A stretch of DNA of 64,000 bases from Acetobacter aceti NBRC 14818 (lineage in GTDB: Bacteria > Pseudomonadota > Alphaproteobacteria > Acetobacterales > Acetobacteraceae), in the NCBI RefSeq assembly GCF_000193495.2, contig NZ_AP023410.1, positions 3,247,501-3,311,500 on the forward strand. Direction: 5' to 3'. Within the stretch, counting starts at the first letter, position 1; each line of letters begins with the position of its first letter. Both the position numbers and the translations under genes were made by a program. Shown here piece by piece: positions 25,299 through 34,501 of the stretch. The notes below the pieces were generated by a model, which saw only the letters and a list, made by a program, of their open reading frames with translations, made no database searches and had not been told where the DNA came from.

Positions 25299-26666
25299 AT
25301 GCGCGTAGAACAAGGCGGCGCTGCGGCCGTTCTGGAGCGGGTGCCATCCCATCTTCAGACCACCACGCCTGAAAAGATTTTCTGGAGTCATTTTTCACCC
25401 AATCTGGCTCCTGCCGCTTGGGTGATTGGAACACTTGTCGTGTTTCTCGGTCTCTCTGGCTGGGCCGGCTTCTGGGTGTTGGTGATTGGCAACCTGTTAG
25501 GTTCATTACCTGTGGCCCTATGTGCAGTTATGGGCCCGCGTACAGGCCTGCCACAAATGGAGGCTTCACGCTTTGCGCTGGGCACAGCCGGCAAACGTCT
25601 GCCCTCGCTGATCAACTGGGTCAACTGCGTGGGGTGGGATGCCGTCAACAACGTGCCATCGGCTCTGGCTTTCATGCTGTTGTTGAAAATGGCTGGACTG
25701 AATACGCCATTCTGGCTTGCATTAGGTGTGTTGGCGACTGCGCAACTTCTGGCCAGTCTCGGTGGACATGATCTGGTTCAGGTGATCGAGAAATATCTCG
25801 GATGGATCTTGCTGACGGCATTTGCTATCGTGGGCTGTATGGCTGTCTCACATGCAGGTGTGGCCCCTTCTTCAGCCTCGGTCGCGACACTCAGTTTTGC
25901 CTCAGTGACCATCGCATTGGGTACTGTCAGCAGCTTCAATATGGGATGGGCAGCCTATGCATCCGATTATACACGCTATGTGCCGGAGAACACATCCTCG
26001 AAAACTGTTTTCTTGCTGACCTTTCTTGGAACATTTCTGTCCTCTTTTATCATGGAGCTGTTTGGCCTTCTGACCGGTGCCGCAATAAAAGATCCGTCAC
26101 CGGGGGCGGTGATTGATGCGCTCAATCAATGGTCAGGTCCTTTTGCACCCGTAGCTCTCGCTGCTGTTGCGTTCTCATCGATTGCCATTAATGCGGCGAA
26201 TGACAACACAGCGTCTTATGCCCTGATTTCAGCTGGTGTGCGTGTCAATCGTATGCTCAGCGTGGCTGTCACCGCGGGAACGGCCTACATTCTTGCCGTG
26301 ATGGGAGAAGGTTCTTTTGTTTCCCTGTATGAAAACTATCTGTTGCTGGCGCTTTACTGGATTGCTCCCTGGTGCGGCATTGTCATGGCGGACTGGTATT
26401 GCCGTCCTGCCCATGCGCGATCAATGCGGATGCTGACCAAAGAGGGATGGACATCGTCGGCCTCACTCTTTGTGCTGGTCACCGTTCTGACAATCGCACT
26501 TTTCTCGTCCACTCCGATTTTTGTTGGCCCGGTTGCGCAACTTCTGGATGGAGCTGATCTTGGCTATCTGGTGGGTTTCGTTCTCGGTGGTCTCGGTCAG
26601 ATTCTGATTTTACGCCAGCGTCACGGAGTAGAGATACTTCCTGAAAAGGAACATTTCCATGCTTGA
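25299..26666 (+). CDS. NCS1-family permease (cytosine/purine/hydantoin type)
   Basis: 455 residues, about twelve membrane helices in the inner membrane. FWSHFSPNLAPAAWVIGTLV at the start, the MEASRFALGTAGKRLPSLINW block and the SFNMGWAAYASDYTRYVP block match the CodB branch of NCS1 cation symporters. It lies between hyuB and the deaminase, overlapping the latter by eight bases, so it most likely imports the operon's substrate. Creatinine, cytosine and hydantoins are all plausible. Confidence 0.85.
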   Translation: MRVEQGGAAAVLERVPSHLQTTTPEKIFWSHFSPNLAPAAWVIGTLVVFLGLSGWAGFWVLVIGNLLGSLPVALCAVMGPRTGLPQMEASRFALGTAGKRLPSLINWVNCVGWDAVNNVPSALAFMLLLKMAGLNTPFWLALGVLATAQLLASLGGHDLVQVIEKYLGWILLTAFAIVGCMAVSHAGVAPSSASVATLSFASVTIALGTVSSFNMGWAAYASDYTRYVPENTSSKTVFLLTFLGTFLSSFIMELFGLLTGAAIKDPSPGAVIDALNQWSGPFAPVALAAVAFSSIAINAANDNTASYALISAGVRVNRMLSVAVTAGTAYILAVMGEGSFVSLYENYLLLALYWIAPWCGIVMADWYCRPAHARSMRMLTKEGWTSSASLFVLVTVLTIALFSSTPIFVGPVAQLLDGADLGYLVGFVLGGLGQILILRQRHGVEILPEKEHFHA

Positions 26667-27930
26667 TCTGATTATTCGTAACGCAACTCTGCCTGATGGA
26701 CGTAACGTCGACATCGGTGTGCGTGATGGCCTCATCGCAGTGATGGAGCCTCACCTTGAAGGTGACGCTGGGCAAGAGATAGACGCAAAATCATATTTGG
26801 TGTCACCACCTTTCGTCGATAGTCACTTTCATCTTGACTATACTTTGACGTCAGGACTGGCTCCTGCGAACCAGAGCGGCACGTTATTCGAAGGTATCCG
26901 TAATTGGCGCTCTATCAAACCATCTTTGACAGAAGAAGGAATTTACGAACGTGCTCGTCGCCTTTGCGAGCGGTCACTGACGAAAGGGATTCTGGCTATT
27001 AGAAGTCATGTAGATATTGGAGACCCTGAATTCAAGGGAGTGCGTGCGCTGCTGCGTCTTCGGGAGGATCTGAAACCGTGGATGACCATTCAGCTTGTGG
27101 CGTTTCCTCAAGATGGCTTTTTTCGTAAGCCTGATGCAGAAAAACTGTTTACGCAGGCTTTAGGTATGGGACTGGACGTTGTCGGTGGAATTCCGCACTA
27201 TGAACGCTCCCGGAATGAAGGTGACAGAAGTATTCATGAACTGTTCCGTCTTGCGGCAGAAAACAATCTGCTCGTTGATATGCATTGCGATGAAAATGAT
27301 GATCCGGAGTCACGTCATATAGAAACTATGGCTGCGTGCAGCGTGAAGTTTTCATTGCAGGGACGCGTGGCGGGGTCACACCTGACGTCCATGCATTCGA
27401 TGGATAACGCCTATGCCGACAAGCTGATTTCCCTGATGGCGGAATCAGGCGTCGCGGCTATTGCCAATCCCCTGGTCAACATGACGCTTCAAGGACGCTT
27501 TGACACCTATCCCCGTCGTCGTGGCATGACACGTATTCCAGAACTTCTGGCTGCGGGTATTCCAGTAGGGCTCGGCCATGATTGTGTGATGGATCCCTGG
27601 TACGGGCTCGGTAGTCACGACATGCTCGAAGTGGCTTCCATGGCAGTGCACGGTGCACATATGACCGGCGCTGACCAGATTTCGGACTGTTTTGCCGGTA
27701 TTACCACGCTGCCAGCACGGATTATGCATTTGGAGAATTATGGGCTGGAGGTCGGTAAAGACGCTGATCTTATCATTCTTCAGGCGAACTCAGTTATGGA
27801 TGCGATCCGTCTCCGTCCGGAGCGGCTGTATGTGCTGCGGAAAGGTCAGGTAATTTCAACGTCTTTCCCTTCTGTTTCGACATTATATCTCGGCAATGAG
27901 AAGACAATCGATGCGGCGCGTGGCTGGTAA
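26659..27930 (+). CDS. Cytosine-deaminase-family amidohydrolase, probable creatinine/cytosine deaminase
   Basis: 423 residues, TIM-barrel amidohydrolase very like E. coli CodA. Metal and catalytic residues are visible: H56 and H58 (HFHLD), H209 and E212 (HCDEND), H241 (GSHLTSMHS) and D308 (GHDCVMDPW). The ANPLVNMTLQGRFDTYP block is also conserved. CodA-type enzymes deaminate cytosine, and several deaminate creatinine to N-methylhydantoin. With the hydantoinase and carbamoylsarcosine amidase genes in the same operon, creatinine deaminase is the better role (inference). Confidence 0.8.
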   Translation: MLDLIIRNATLPDGRNVDIGVRDGLIAVMEPHLEGDAGQEIDAKSYLVSPPFVDSHFHLDYTLTSGLAPANQSGTLFEGIRNWRSIKPSLTEEGIYERARRLCERSLTKGILAIRSHVDIGDPEFKGVRALLRLREDLKPWMTIQLVAFPQDGFFRKPDAEKLFTQALGMGLDVVGGIPHYERSRNEGDRSIHELFRLAAENNLLVDMHCDENDDPESRHIETMAACSVKFSLQGRVAGSHLTSMHSMDNAYADKLISLMAESGVAAIANPLVNMTLQGRFDTYPRRRGMTRIPELLAAGIPVGLGHDCVMDPWYGLGSHDMLEVASMAVHGAHMTGADQISDCFAGITTLPARIMHLENYGLEVGKDADLIILQANSVMDAIRLRPERLYVLRKGQVISTSFPSVSTLYLGNEKTIDAARGW

Positions 27931-28018
27931 TTGGGACGTGTCGTCAACTAGCGCCTGGCGTTATAAGGCTTATAATTTCATATGATCTGTGACGTTTTCT
28001 CCCCGATTTCTGGGAGCG

Positions 28019-28774
28019 ATGGGAATGCGCCGGTATGGGCTGAGCGACAGCCAGTGCGAGCGGATAAAGGACTTTCTCCCCGGTCGTGAAGATCATGTCG
28101 GAGGAGCGGTCGCGACAACCGTCTTTTCATGGAAGAGGTGCTGTGGATTGTGCGCACTGGCAGTCCATGGCGTGATCTGCCTGCCCTGTTCGGCAACTGG
28201 AGCACGGCGTTCCGTCGCTTCAGCGACTGGTGCACTGCTGATGTTTTCAAACGGATTTTCGATGCATTATCCGGTGATCCGGATATGGAATATGCAATGG
28301 TCGATGCAACGATCGTAAAGATTCATCGTCATGGTCAGGGCGCTAAAGGGGGTCTCAGGGCCAAGCCATAGGCCGCTCGAAAGGCGGCATGACGACGAAG
28401 ATTCTCGCGCTTACGGATGCTCTGGGCAATCTCGTTCGTTTCCGTCTGATGCCCGGACAGCGCTTCGACAGTGTGGAAGTGCCATCGTTGATTGACGGTC
28501 TCGAATTCGATGCCTTCATCGCCGACAAGGCGTTCGACAGCAACGCCATCATTGCCGAACTGAATGAAAGGGGCGCAACAGTCGTTATTTCCCAGCATCC
28601 GCGACGTTCAAAGCCGCTGCTGCTGGATCGGGAAATCTATAAATGGCGGATCTGACCGAGAATTTCTTCTGTAAGCTCAAGGAATTCAAACGCATCGCAA
28701 TGCGGGCCGACAAAATAGACGCAAGCTTTAGCGCCATGACCTATCTCGCCGCAGCCATCATCCATTCGTGGTGA
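28019..28774 (+). pseudogene. IS5-family transposase, broken by several frameshifts
   Basis: MRRYGLSDSQCERIKDFLPGRE, then in another frame EEVLWIVRTGSPWRDLPALF, then in a third GMTTKILALTDALGNLVRF and IADKAFDSNAIIAEL. The C-terminal ENFFCKLKEFKRIAMRADK lies in yet another frame. Frameshifts fall near 28110, 28350 and 28650. All parts of the DDE domain are recognisable, so loss is recent, but no intact product can be made. A GACGTGTCGTCAACT sequence at 27934 may be the left terminal repeat; no matching right end was found. Confidence 0.85.
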
Positions 28775-28789
28775 ATCCCCACAAGCCCT

Positions 28790-28909
28790 AGTCTGACGGG
28801 CAAGGGAAAGCACGCAAAAGTGGCTCTGACCGCTCTCATGCGACGTCTCGTTATTCTGGTGAATGTCCTGTTACGTAATGATAGGTTATGGGAACCACGT
28901 CACACTTGA
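28790..28909 (+). pseudogene. C-terminal remnant of an IS110-family transposase
   Basis: An open stretch of about 39 codons ending at a TGA reads GKGKHAKVALTALMRRLVIL and continues VNVLLRNDRLWEP. This is the conserved C-terminal end of IS110-family (DEDD) transposases. The rest of the gene is missing, replaced on the left by the broken IS5 copy. Confidence 0.7.
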
Positions 28910-28922
28910 CCAAGACGGATAC

Positions 28923-29679
28923 TCATTCCTTGAGCCAGAAGATGAAGCTTGCTGCGATATGGATTGCTGACATGAAGGTGTGAGTACAGCGGTCATATCT
29001 GGTGGCGACGCGCCGCCAGTCTTTGAGCTTTGCGAACATGTTTTCAATCAGGTGACGTTTTTTATAGAGATGCCAGTCGTAAGGTGGCTTTGATTTCCGG
29101 TTCTTCTTCGGCGGAATACAGGCGGTGATATTCCGGTCTGCGAGAGACAGCCTGATTTTATTGCTGTCGTATCCCCGATCCCCGATGACTTCTTCTGTCT
29201 TATCGGGAAGATCGCTCAGAAGAAGGTCTGCGCCTTTGAAGTCACTCACCTGGTCCGCTGTCAGATGAAGACGGACCGACCGTCCCAGACCATCACATAC
29301 AGCATGAGCTTTGAGTTCAGTCCGTCTTTGGTTCGTCCGATATGGCGGGGAAAAGCCCCTTTTTGAGCAAAGACGATGCCATTCTGTGCGCTTTGAGATG
29401 TGTCTCATCAATCATCAGACGCTTCGAACGGCCAGTCTGCTCTGTCAGGTCGACAAAGATCCTGTCAAAGACACCCAGGCGGCTCCAGCGGATAAACCGG
29501 TTGTATAAAGTCTTGTGCGGACCATGCGCTTTCGGGGCATCTTTCCGCTGAAGACCGTTGCAGATCACGTAAACAATTCCGTCCAGAACACGGCGGTCAC
29601 CCACGCACGGAACCCCATGCGCCAGTGGGAAAAGTGCCTGATCTGTTCCATCTGATGCCCGAACAGAAAAACACGTCAC
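28923..29679 (-). mobile_element. IS5-family element with transposase split over two overlapping frames
   Basis: The first frame (29317-29679) encodes the N-terminal half (ICNGLQRKDAPKAHGPHKTLYNRF and LMIDETHLKAHR). The second (28923-29411) encodes the catalytic C-terminal half (PPYRTNQRRTELKAHAVCDG, GDRGYDSNKIR, HLIENMFAKLKDWRRVATRYD). The switch happens in a CTCAAAAAGGGGCTTTTCC stretch and needs a +1 shift. Two-frame transposases are normal in the IS427 group of IS5, so this copy may still work. A GATTCACAGGCCTGTTGA sequence (minus strand, about 29697-29714) may be one terminal repeat; the other end looks cut. Confidence 0.75.
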
Positions 29680-30036
29680 TCACAGACCCATCCTCCATCA
29701 ACAGGCCTGTGAATCACAACAATATACTCAGCTCAATAAATTAAAAGGTCCTGAGCCTAAATCTAAGAATGGATGATTCAAATCGATATAGGTCATTTGA
29801 TGATCTATTGATGCCTGGAGCGCATTACAGGCTGTTATCTTGTCAATTCCCAAATCTTGATTAATCAGCTTATTGTTGCGATATCGAAATATAAATACAT
29901 AAAAATCCATTGAGATCTTATAGTTAAAATTGAATATATTTCAGTAAAAATAAGTATAGATTTAATGTTATTATATACAAATATATTTTTATTTTTGTTT
30001 ATTCGTCAGGTTGTTTCTGTATGTATGGAGGAAAAA
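29680..30036. other. AT-rich intergenic stretch before the TonB receptor gene
   Basis: After the IS end (to about 29715) the sequence becomes strongly A/T-rich and carries no supported gene. Composition matches the receptor gene downstream and differs from the rest of the window, so this stretch probably arrived with it. Confidence 0.5.
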
Positions 30037-32577
30037 ATGGAAAGTGTTCTTTTGTTCAATATGTTAAATGTAAATAAAAAAATTTTTATGTATTATTTTG
30101 AGAAAAAATTTTATAGAGTAAGTTTGTGTGTAGGGTTAGCCTCATCGTTTACTTTATATTCAAGTTGTTCTTTGGCTGGCGATATAAAAATTCATCGCGA
30201 AAGGTCTGTTTCTAATGGTTATGCAAAAAATAACAAAAATAATAGAACAGTTCTTGTGGATCATATAGGGGGGAAGCGATCACAAAAAAAGAAAACAAAA
30301 TCGTTTGCTGCAATAGGATCAGAAGAAGTTCATGTTAGTTCCGTCCGGCATGGCGCTGTTGGGGGGGGGCGTATGATTAATCTGTCAACTCCAAGCGCAA
30401 TGAGTGTTGTGGATCGTGCATATATCACTATGCGGCCTCCGCAAGGAAATATACTTCAAATAGCCCAGAATATGCCGGGAGCTAATGTTACAGCAGCAGA
30501 TCCGTATGGTGTCACTAATAATGTGAATTTTACCGTTCGAGGACTTAATTCGGCCGAGATTGGTTACCTTTCGGATGGTACGCCGCAGAATGATACGACT
30601 GCGGGCGCGATTTATCCTACTCAGTTAGTTGACGTCGAAAACCTTGATCAAGTTCGTTTAAGTCAAGGAGCTTCAAGCCTCGATTTGCCTATCTTTAGTG
30701 CTCTTGGTGGTGTGTTGTCCTATACAACGATTGATCCTTCTAAGAAAGCGGGTGGTTATGCTGAATATATGATTGGGAAATATAATGCTCAGAAAGAATT
30801 TGGTCGAATCCAGACTGGAGAGATAGGCAAATCAGGTATTCGGTCATGGGTGTCTTTTTCCAATTTCTTCGACCATCATTGGAACGGTCCAGGAATTGAT
30901 CATAGAAAACATATCGATGCAAAAGCTCTCAAGGAGTGGGGGGATGGTAATCGTATTTCCGCAATATTTTCATGGTCTGATGCAGATTTAGCTCAATATT
31001 ATAATCCGACAATGTCAGACTGGAAGGAAAAAGGAAATTCAAATTATTACAGAGCAACGTTCAATCCATCAGGAAGTGCAGCGGATAATGCATCATATTG
31101 GAAAAATCAACGAAATGAATGGATGGATGTAAACGCCGCGCTTCCTTCAAGCTTTACTTTGACAGATCATCTGAAGCTCAATGTTCTTCCCTATGTCTGG
31201 AGAGGATGGGGTAACGTGACTTATGGTAGCACCGTTAATCCGTCAGGCTCTTATTATGGTACTACATATATGGATGGTCCTGGAGCAATACCATATACTG
31301 ATGCTACAGGTGTCGCGCCGGTAGCATCGCGATATGTGTTCCTTGATTCTCGTGCAGGAATTACAGCAAAAATAAACTACTCATGGCATAATCATGATTT
31401 TGTATTTGGAGACTGGTACGAATACGATGATAATACCAATTATGTTGATATGGTACCCCTTGGTCAAACAGGGGATCCTGTAAATATTTGGAAAGCATCC
31501 CGATTTGCGTTGCGTTACAGTAATGGAACACAGCTGCGTGCGTTAGACTGGAATTTGATTACTCAAGCAAATTCACTATTTGCTGGAGATAAAATTACAT
31601 TTCTAAATAAAAAGCTTACAATTAATGTAGGAATTAAAGTTATCATGCTTGACCGTTTCGGGGCGAATCATTTGCCGGGTTCACAATATGCAGTAGGCCA
31701 AAATATTACAGAACCGTTGCCAGAATTTTCTGCACTTTATAAATTTGATAGACAAAATCAGTTGTTTTTTAATGTGAGTACAGGTATGCGAGCTCCGTTG
31801 GGGCAGAGTTTTTTTAATTCTTATAATCTCTCAACCGGAGATGTTTCTCAGAAGGGAACAAGCAATGAACGTCCTGAGTATGCAATAAAGGAAGAGTTAG
31901 GATACCGTTACCAATCAAATCTATTTCATGCGTCCGCGACGTTGTTCAATTATGATTTTAAGAACAGGCAGGTATCCACGCTTGAAAACTACAATGGAGA
32001 TTTGATTAGTTCAACTATTAACGTAGGATCTCAGACAACCCGTGGTGTCGACGTTGAGGTGGGAACTCACCCATTTTGGCATTTTAGCCCCTATGCGAAC
32101 TTTGAATTTGTTCACGCCATAAATGATAGCAATTTCTTAACTCAAGGATGTAGCAATGCGGGAGTCTGTCAGTCTGTTGCATTAAATACGAAAGGAAAAT
32201 ACGCAACGCAGACGCCAGCATATCAAGCGTCGTTTGGGTTATCTTATAATGACGGATTGTTTTTTGGTAATTTTGATCTTCGGTATACTGGGAAACAGTA
32301 TACTACTTTCGTAAATGATGAGCACATGCCTTCACAGCTACGTGGTGACATTGCGGTCGGTGCGAATTTGCCGTCATTTTCATATATGAAGTCGCCGAAG
32401 ATAAAATTGAATTTTTTAAATATTAGTGATCTTCATCATCTTGCCGGTCCAGCTTCCGTTACATCAAATGCACATGATGTTATTAGTAAAAATAGCTATG
32501 TAGTTAAAGGATCGGCTCCAACATATTATCTTGGATACGGGTTTACCATGATGGCAACATTTTCGAGCTCATTTTAG
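30037..32577 (+). CDS. TonB-dependent outer-membrane receptor, AT-rich and probably acquired
   Basis: 846 residues. ATG 30037 is chosen for the GGAGG seven bases upstream; an open frame from 29965 lacks one. A long basic leader is followed by a hydrophobic signal (CVGLASSFTLYSSCSLA) with likely cleavage after SLA. The plug domain shows NVTAADPYGVTNNVNFTVRG and a DGTPQND segment; the rest alternates as a beta-barrel and ends in a terminal Phe, as expected for BAM-dependent insertion. Codon use is very A/T-rich compared with its neighbours. There is no adjacent transporter or regulator; transposase relics lie on both sides. The ligand is unknown. Confidence 0.85.
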   Translation: MESVLLFNMLNVNKKIFMYYFEKKFYRVSLCVGLASSFTLYSSCSLAGDIKIHRERSVSNGYAKNNKNNRTVLVDHIGGKRSQKKKTKSFAAIGSEEVHVSSVRHGAVGGGRMINLSTPSAMSVVDRAYITMRPPQGNILQIAQNMPGANVTAADPYGVTNNVNFTVRGLNSAEIGYLSDGTPQNDTTAGAIYPTQLVDVENLDQVRLSQGASSLDLPIFSALGGVLSYTTIDPSKKAGGYAEYMIGKYNAQKEFGRIQTGEIGKSGIRSWVSFSNFFDHHWNGPGIDHRKHIDAKALKEWGDGNRISAIFSWSDADLAQYYNPTMSDWKEKGNSNYYRATFNPSGSAADNASYWKNQRNEWMDVNAALPSSFTLTDHLKLNVLPYVWRGWGNVTYGSTVNPSGSYYGTTYMDGPGAIPYTDATGVAPVASRYVFLDSRAGITAKINYSWHNHDFVFGDWYEYDDNTNYVDMVPLGQTGDPVNIWKASRFALRYSNGTQLRALDWNLITQANSLFAGDKITFLNKKLTINVGIKVIMLDRFGANHLPGSQYAVGQNITEPLPEFSALYKFDRQNQLFFNVSTGMRAPLGQSFFNSYNLSTGDVSQKGTSNERPEYAIKEELGYRYQSNLFHASATLFNYDFKNRQVSTLENYNGDLISSTINVGSQTTRGVDVEVGTHPFWHFSPYANFEFVHAINDSNFLTQGCSNAGVCQSVALNTKGKYATQTPAYQASFGLSYNDGLFFGNFDLRYTGKQYTTFVNDEHMPSQLRGDIAVGANLPSFSYMKSPKIKLNFLNISDLHHLAGPASVTSNAHDVISKNSYVVKGSAPTYYLGYGFTMMATFSSSF

Positions 32578-32641
32578 ATTCAGGTACCATTTATTTTTTG
32601 GAAGAAATTTTGATTCAGGCTCTGTGAGAAGACTGAAGGCG

Positions 32642-32836
32642 AGTAATCTTTTCTGGCTGACGGACGAGCCGATGGCTCGTCCGCAACTGTTTCAAAAGCT
32701 ATGATCGCTCCCGAGTTGACGATCCACATGCTGAGCAGAGTCACCTTCGTGAACCGTAACGGGTTGCCACTCCGAGAATACGGGCCATACAAGGTATTGT
32801 ACAATTTACTGAAAGTTTTAGGATTACCATAGAGGA
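32642..32836 (+). pseudogene. IS5-family transposase N-terminal relic
   Basis: SNLFWLTDEPMARPQLFQKL, then after frame loss TFVNRNGLPLREYGPYKVLYN. This matches the usual IS5-type start (FWLTDEQMARLQPFFPKSHG ... FVNRNGLRW.DAP.EYGPHKTLYN) with deletions and an in-frame TGA. The rest of the transposase is missing. Confidence 0.7.
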
Positions 32837-32971
32837 GAAGGAAATAAAGCCCTGCATACTTGACCGGAAATCCAGTGAACAACCAGCTGGGCTGAGAACC
32901 TGTTAATTTATTGAATTGAACTATGTTCCGTGATTCACGAGCTTGCGGTGGAGGGGACTGTCAGTGATGTG

Positions 32972-33290
32972 TTTTTGCTGTCTGAGTAATAGATAGAACG
33001 GATTAAGCCGTATTTTCCGTTGGCGCGTGGTATGTCGCATGTAGATGGCCATCATGTTTTGAATGGGCTTGCATATATGATCTGGAACGGCCTTCAGTGG
33101 AAAGACGCTCGGAAAGCGTATGGTCGGCGCAGGACTTTATATAATCGCTTTAGCCGGTAGAGCCGTCTCGGCCTTTGACCAGATCTTCGTCGCCCTGATG
33201 GCGAGGACCATCCGGTGGTCCCGTTGCATCTGAGCGCGGATCACGTCAGTGCTGTCAGAGGCGCAGACGTGCTTCTGGAATATCTTCATT
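32972..33290 (+). pseudogene. Second IS5-family transposase relic after the TonB receptor
   Basis: FLLSE, two stops, then ERIKPYFPLARGMSHVDG and AYMIWNGLQWKDARKAYG, RTLYNRFSR, a TAG, FDQIFVALMARTIRWS in another frame and finally LHLSADHVSAVRGADVLL. It resembles the transposase at 28923-29679 but has several stops, a frameshift and an internal deletion that fuses N-terminal to middle parts. Confidence 0.75.
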
Positions 33291-33421
33291 AATCTGCAAC
33301 AGAGTAGCCGAAGATCCAGATCAGTATTAGATATTTTAAATGATAATGATTTCTTTTTTATGGAAACGTTGTGGTAGCCTGAATGACTGAAGTGAGATGA
33401 ATTCTGATGACAGTTATACAC

Positions 33422-33685
33422 TCATGAGCAACGGATTCTTTCAATAGAATACTGATCCATTTGTCCGTCTTCCGAAAGGAATGTGGCGTGTTCAGCCTGC
33501 GCCATCAGGAGATGGTTAAACGGATCATGATGATGCGGAGGCAAAGACATCTGCAGGTGTTCGGACTGTATTTGCAGCAGAGAGAAATCTTCCGCAGGAA
33601 TGGCTGCCAGAATATCGTTCATATCTGCATCCAGTTTTCTGATACGGATTTTGATCGCAATCTCCCATAATAATACGATACTCAC
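33422..33685 (-). pseudogene. VapC-like PIN-domain toxin fragment, N-terminus missing
   Basis: 87 residues reading VLLWEIAIKIRIRKLDADMN and LPPHHHDPFNHLLMAQAEH. These are the middle and C-terminal blocks of PIN-domain VapC toxins. The usual N-terminal DTH...LWWL strand with the first catalytic Asp is absent. The fragment begins exactly where the integrase relic ends, so the gene was cut by a junction. No antitoxin gene is visible. Confidence 0.65.
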
Positions 33686-34251
33686 CAGAATATCGTGTGC
33701 CGGATCTGCACGGCCCGGATATTACCGGTTCGTTTGTAAATCATGGCGACTTTAGTCCAGCGGAGCGAATGAGTTCCATTATTCCCCGGGGATTAGTCCT
33801 ACCGCCTGAACCCATTGATCCAGAAGCCGGACGTATTGCCTTGTGCTCAGGTGAACTCTGGCGCTTAGGCGACTTGGAAAAATATACTCATTCAGGCCAC
33901 CACCGCTATGCTCCAGCCACGTTCGCGCGCTTTCTCGCGTCGTTTCCGTAATCTCAAACTGCACAGGCCGCCGGTTTTTTTTTGCTGGACAACCATGGCT
34001 CGGTGGCGCACCTGACCGCTGGTAACGACGTCGCCGATACGAAGGCTGACAAGATCACAGCCTCTAAGTTTGCTATCGAGAGCTAGATCAAACAAAGCTC
34101 TGTCTCTGATACGCTGTTCGCTCCCCAGCCAGAACCGAATAGCCCAGACGTGCTTTTCTTTGAGCGCCCCCTTGGCGCCAACCATTTTTCCTGCATTCCA
34201 AGGTACGGACGCCTTCAGCGTAGGCGATGGAAAACGAGTTTTCTTCTCCAT
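33682..34251 (-). pseudogene. Tyrosine recombinase/integrase relic in three frames
   Basis: Part one (to about 33955) reads PWNAGKMVGAKGALKEKHVW and DLALDSKLRGCDLVSLRIGD. Part two, in a shifted frame, reads QFEITETTRESARTWLEHSG and STRQYVRLLDQWVQAVGL. Part three reads HSLRWTKVAMIYKRTGNIRA and stops soon after RHT. The HxxR box is altered to HSLRW and the final Tyr region is gone. This is the small stand-alone integrase type common in alphaproteobacteria; frameshifts make it inactive. Confidence 0.75.
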
Positions 34252-34501
34252 GATATGTTCTCCTGATCAGCAGCACATGCAGCAATCAGAAGTCTGGAAA
34301 GGATATCGGCGGATAACGAGGACTGTGGCAGACTGTCCGCTTTCCGGGAGCCCGAACGGCTCCGCTTATGACCGACATGTTCTTGAAGCCGGCAGGCAGC
34401 TATGCGGGGAGAGCGGAATGTGCGGTAATGTCTGTATAAATAAAACACCAAACATCGATCATTTTCTCATTAATAAAAAATATAATTTATAATTATTAAA
34501 A

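Noticed and set aside
32580..32882. A 100-codon minus-strand frame after the TonB receptor
   Set aside because: The plus strand here carries a recognisable IS5 transposase relic, so this frame is its antisense shadow.
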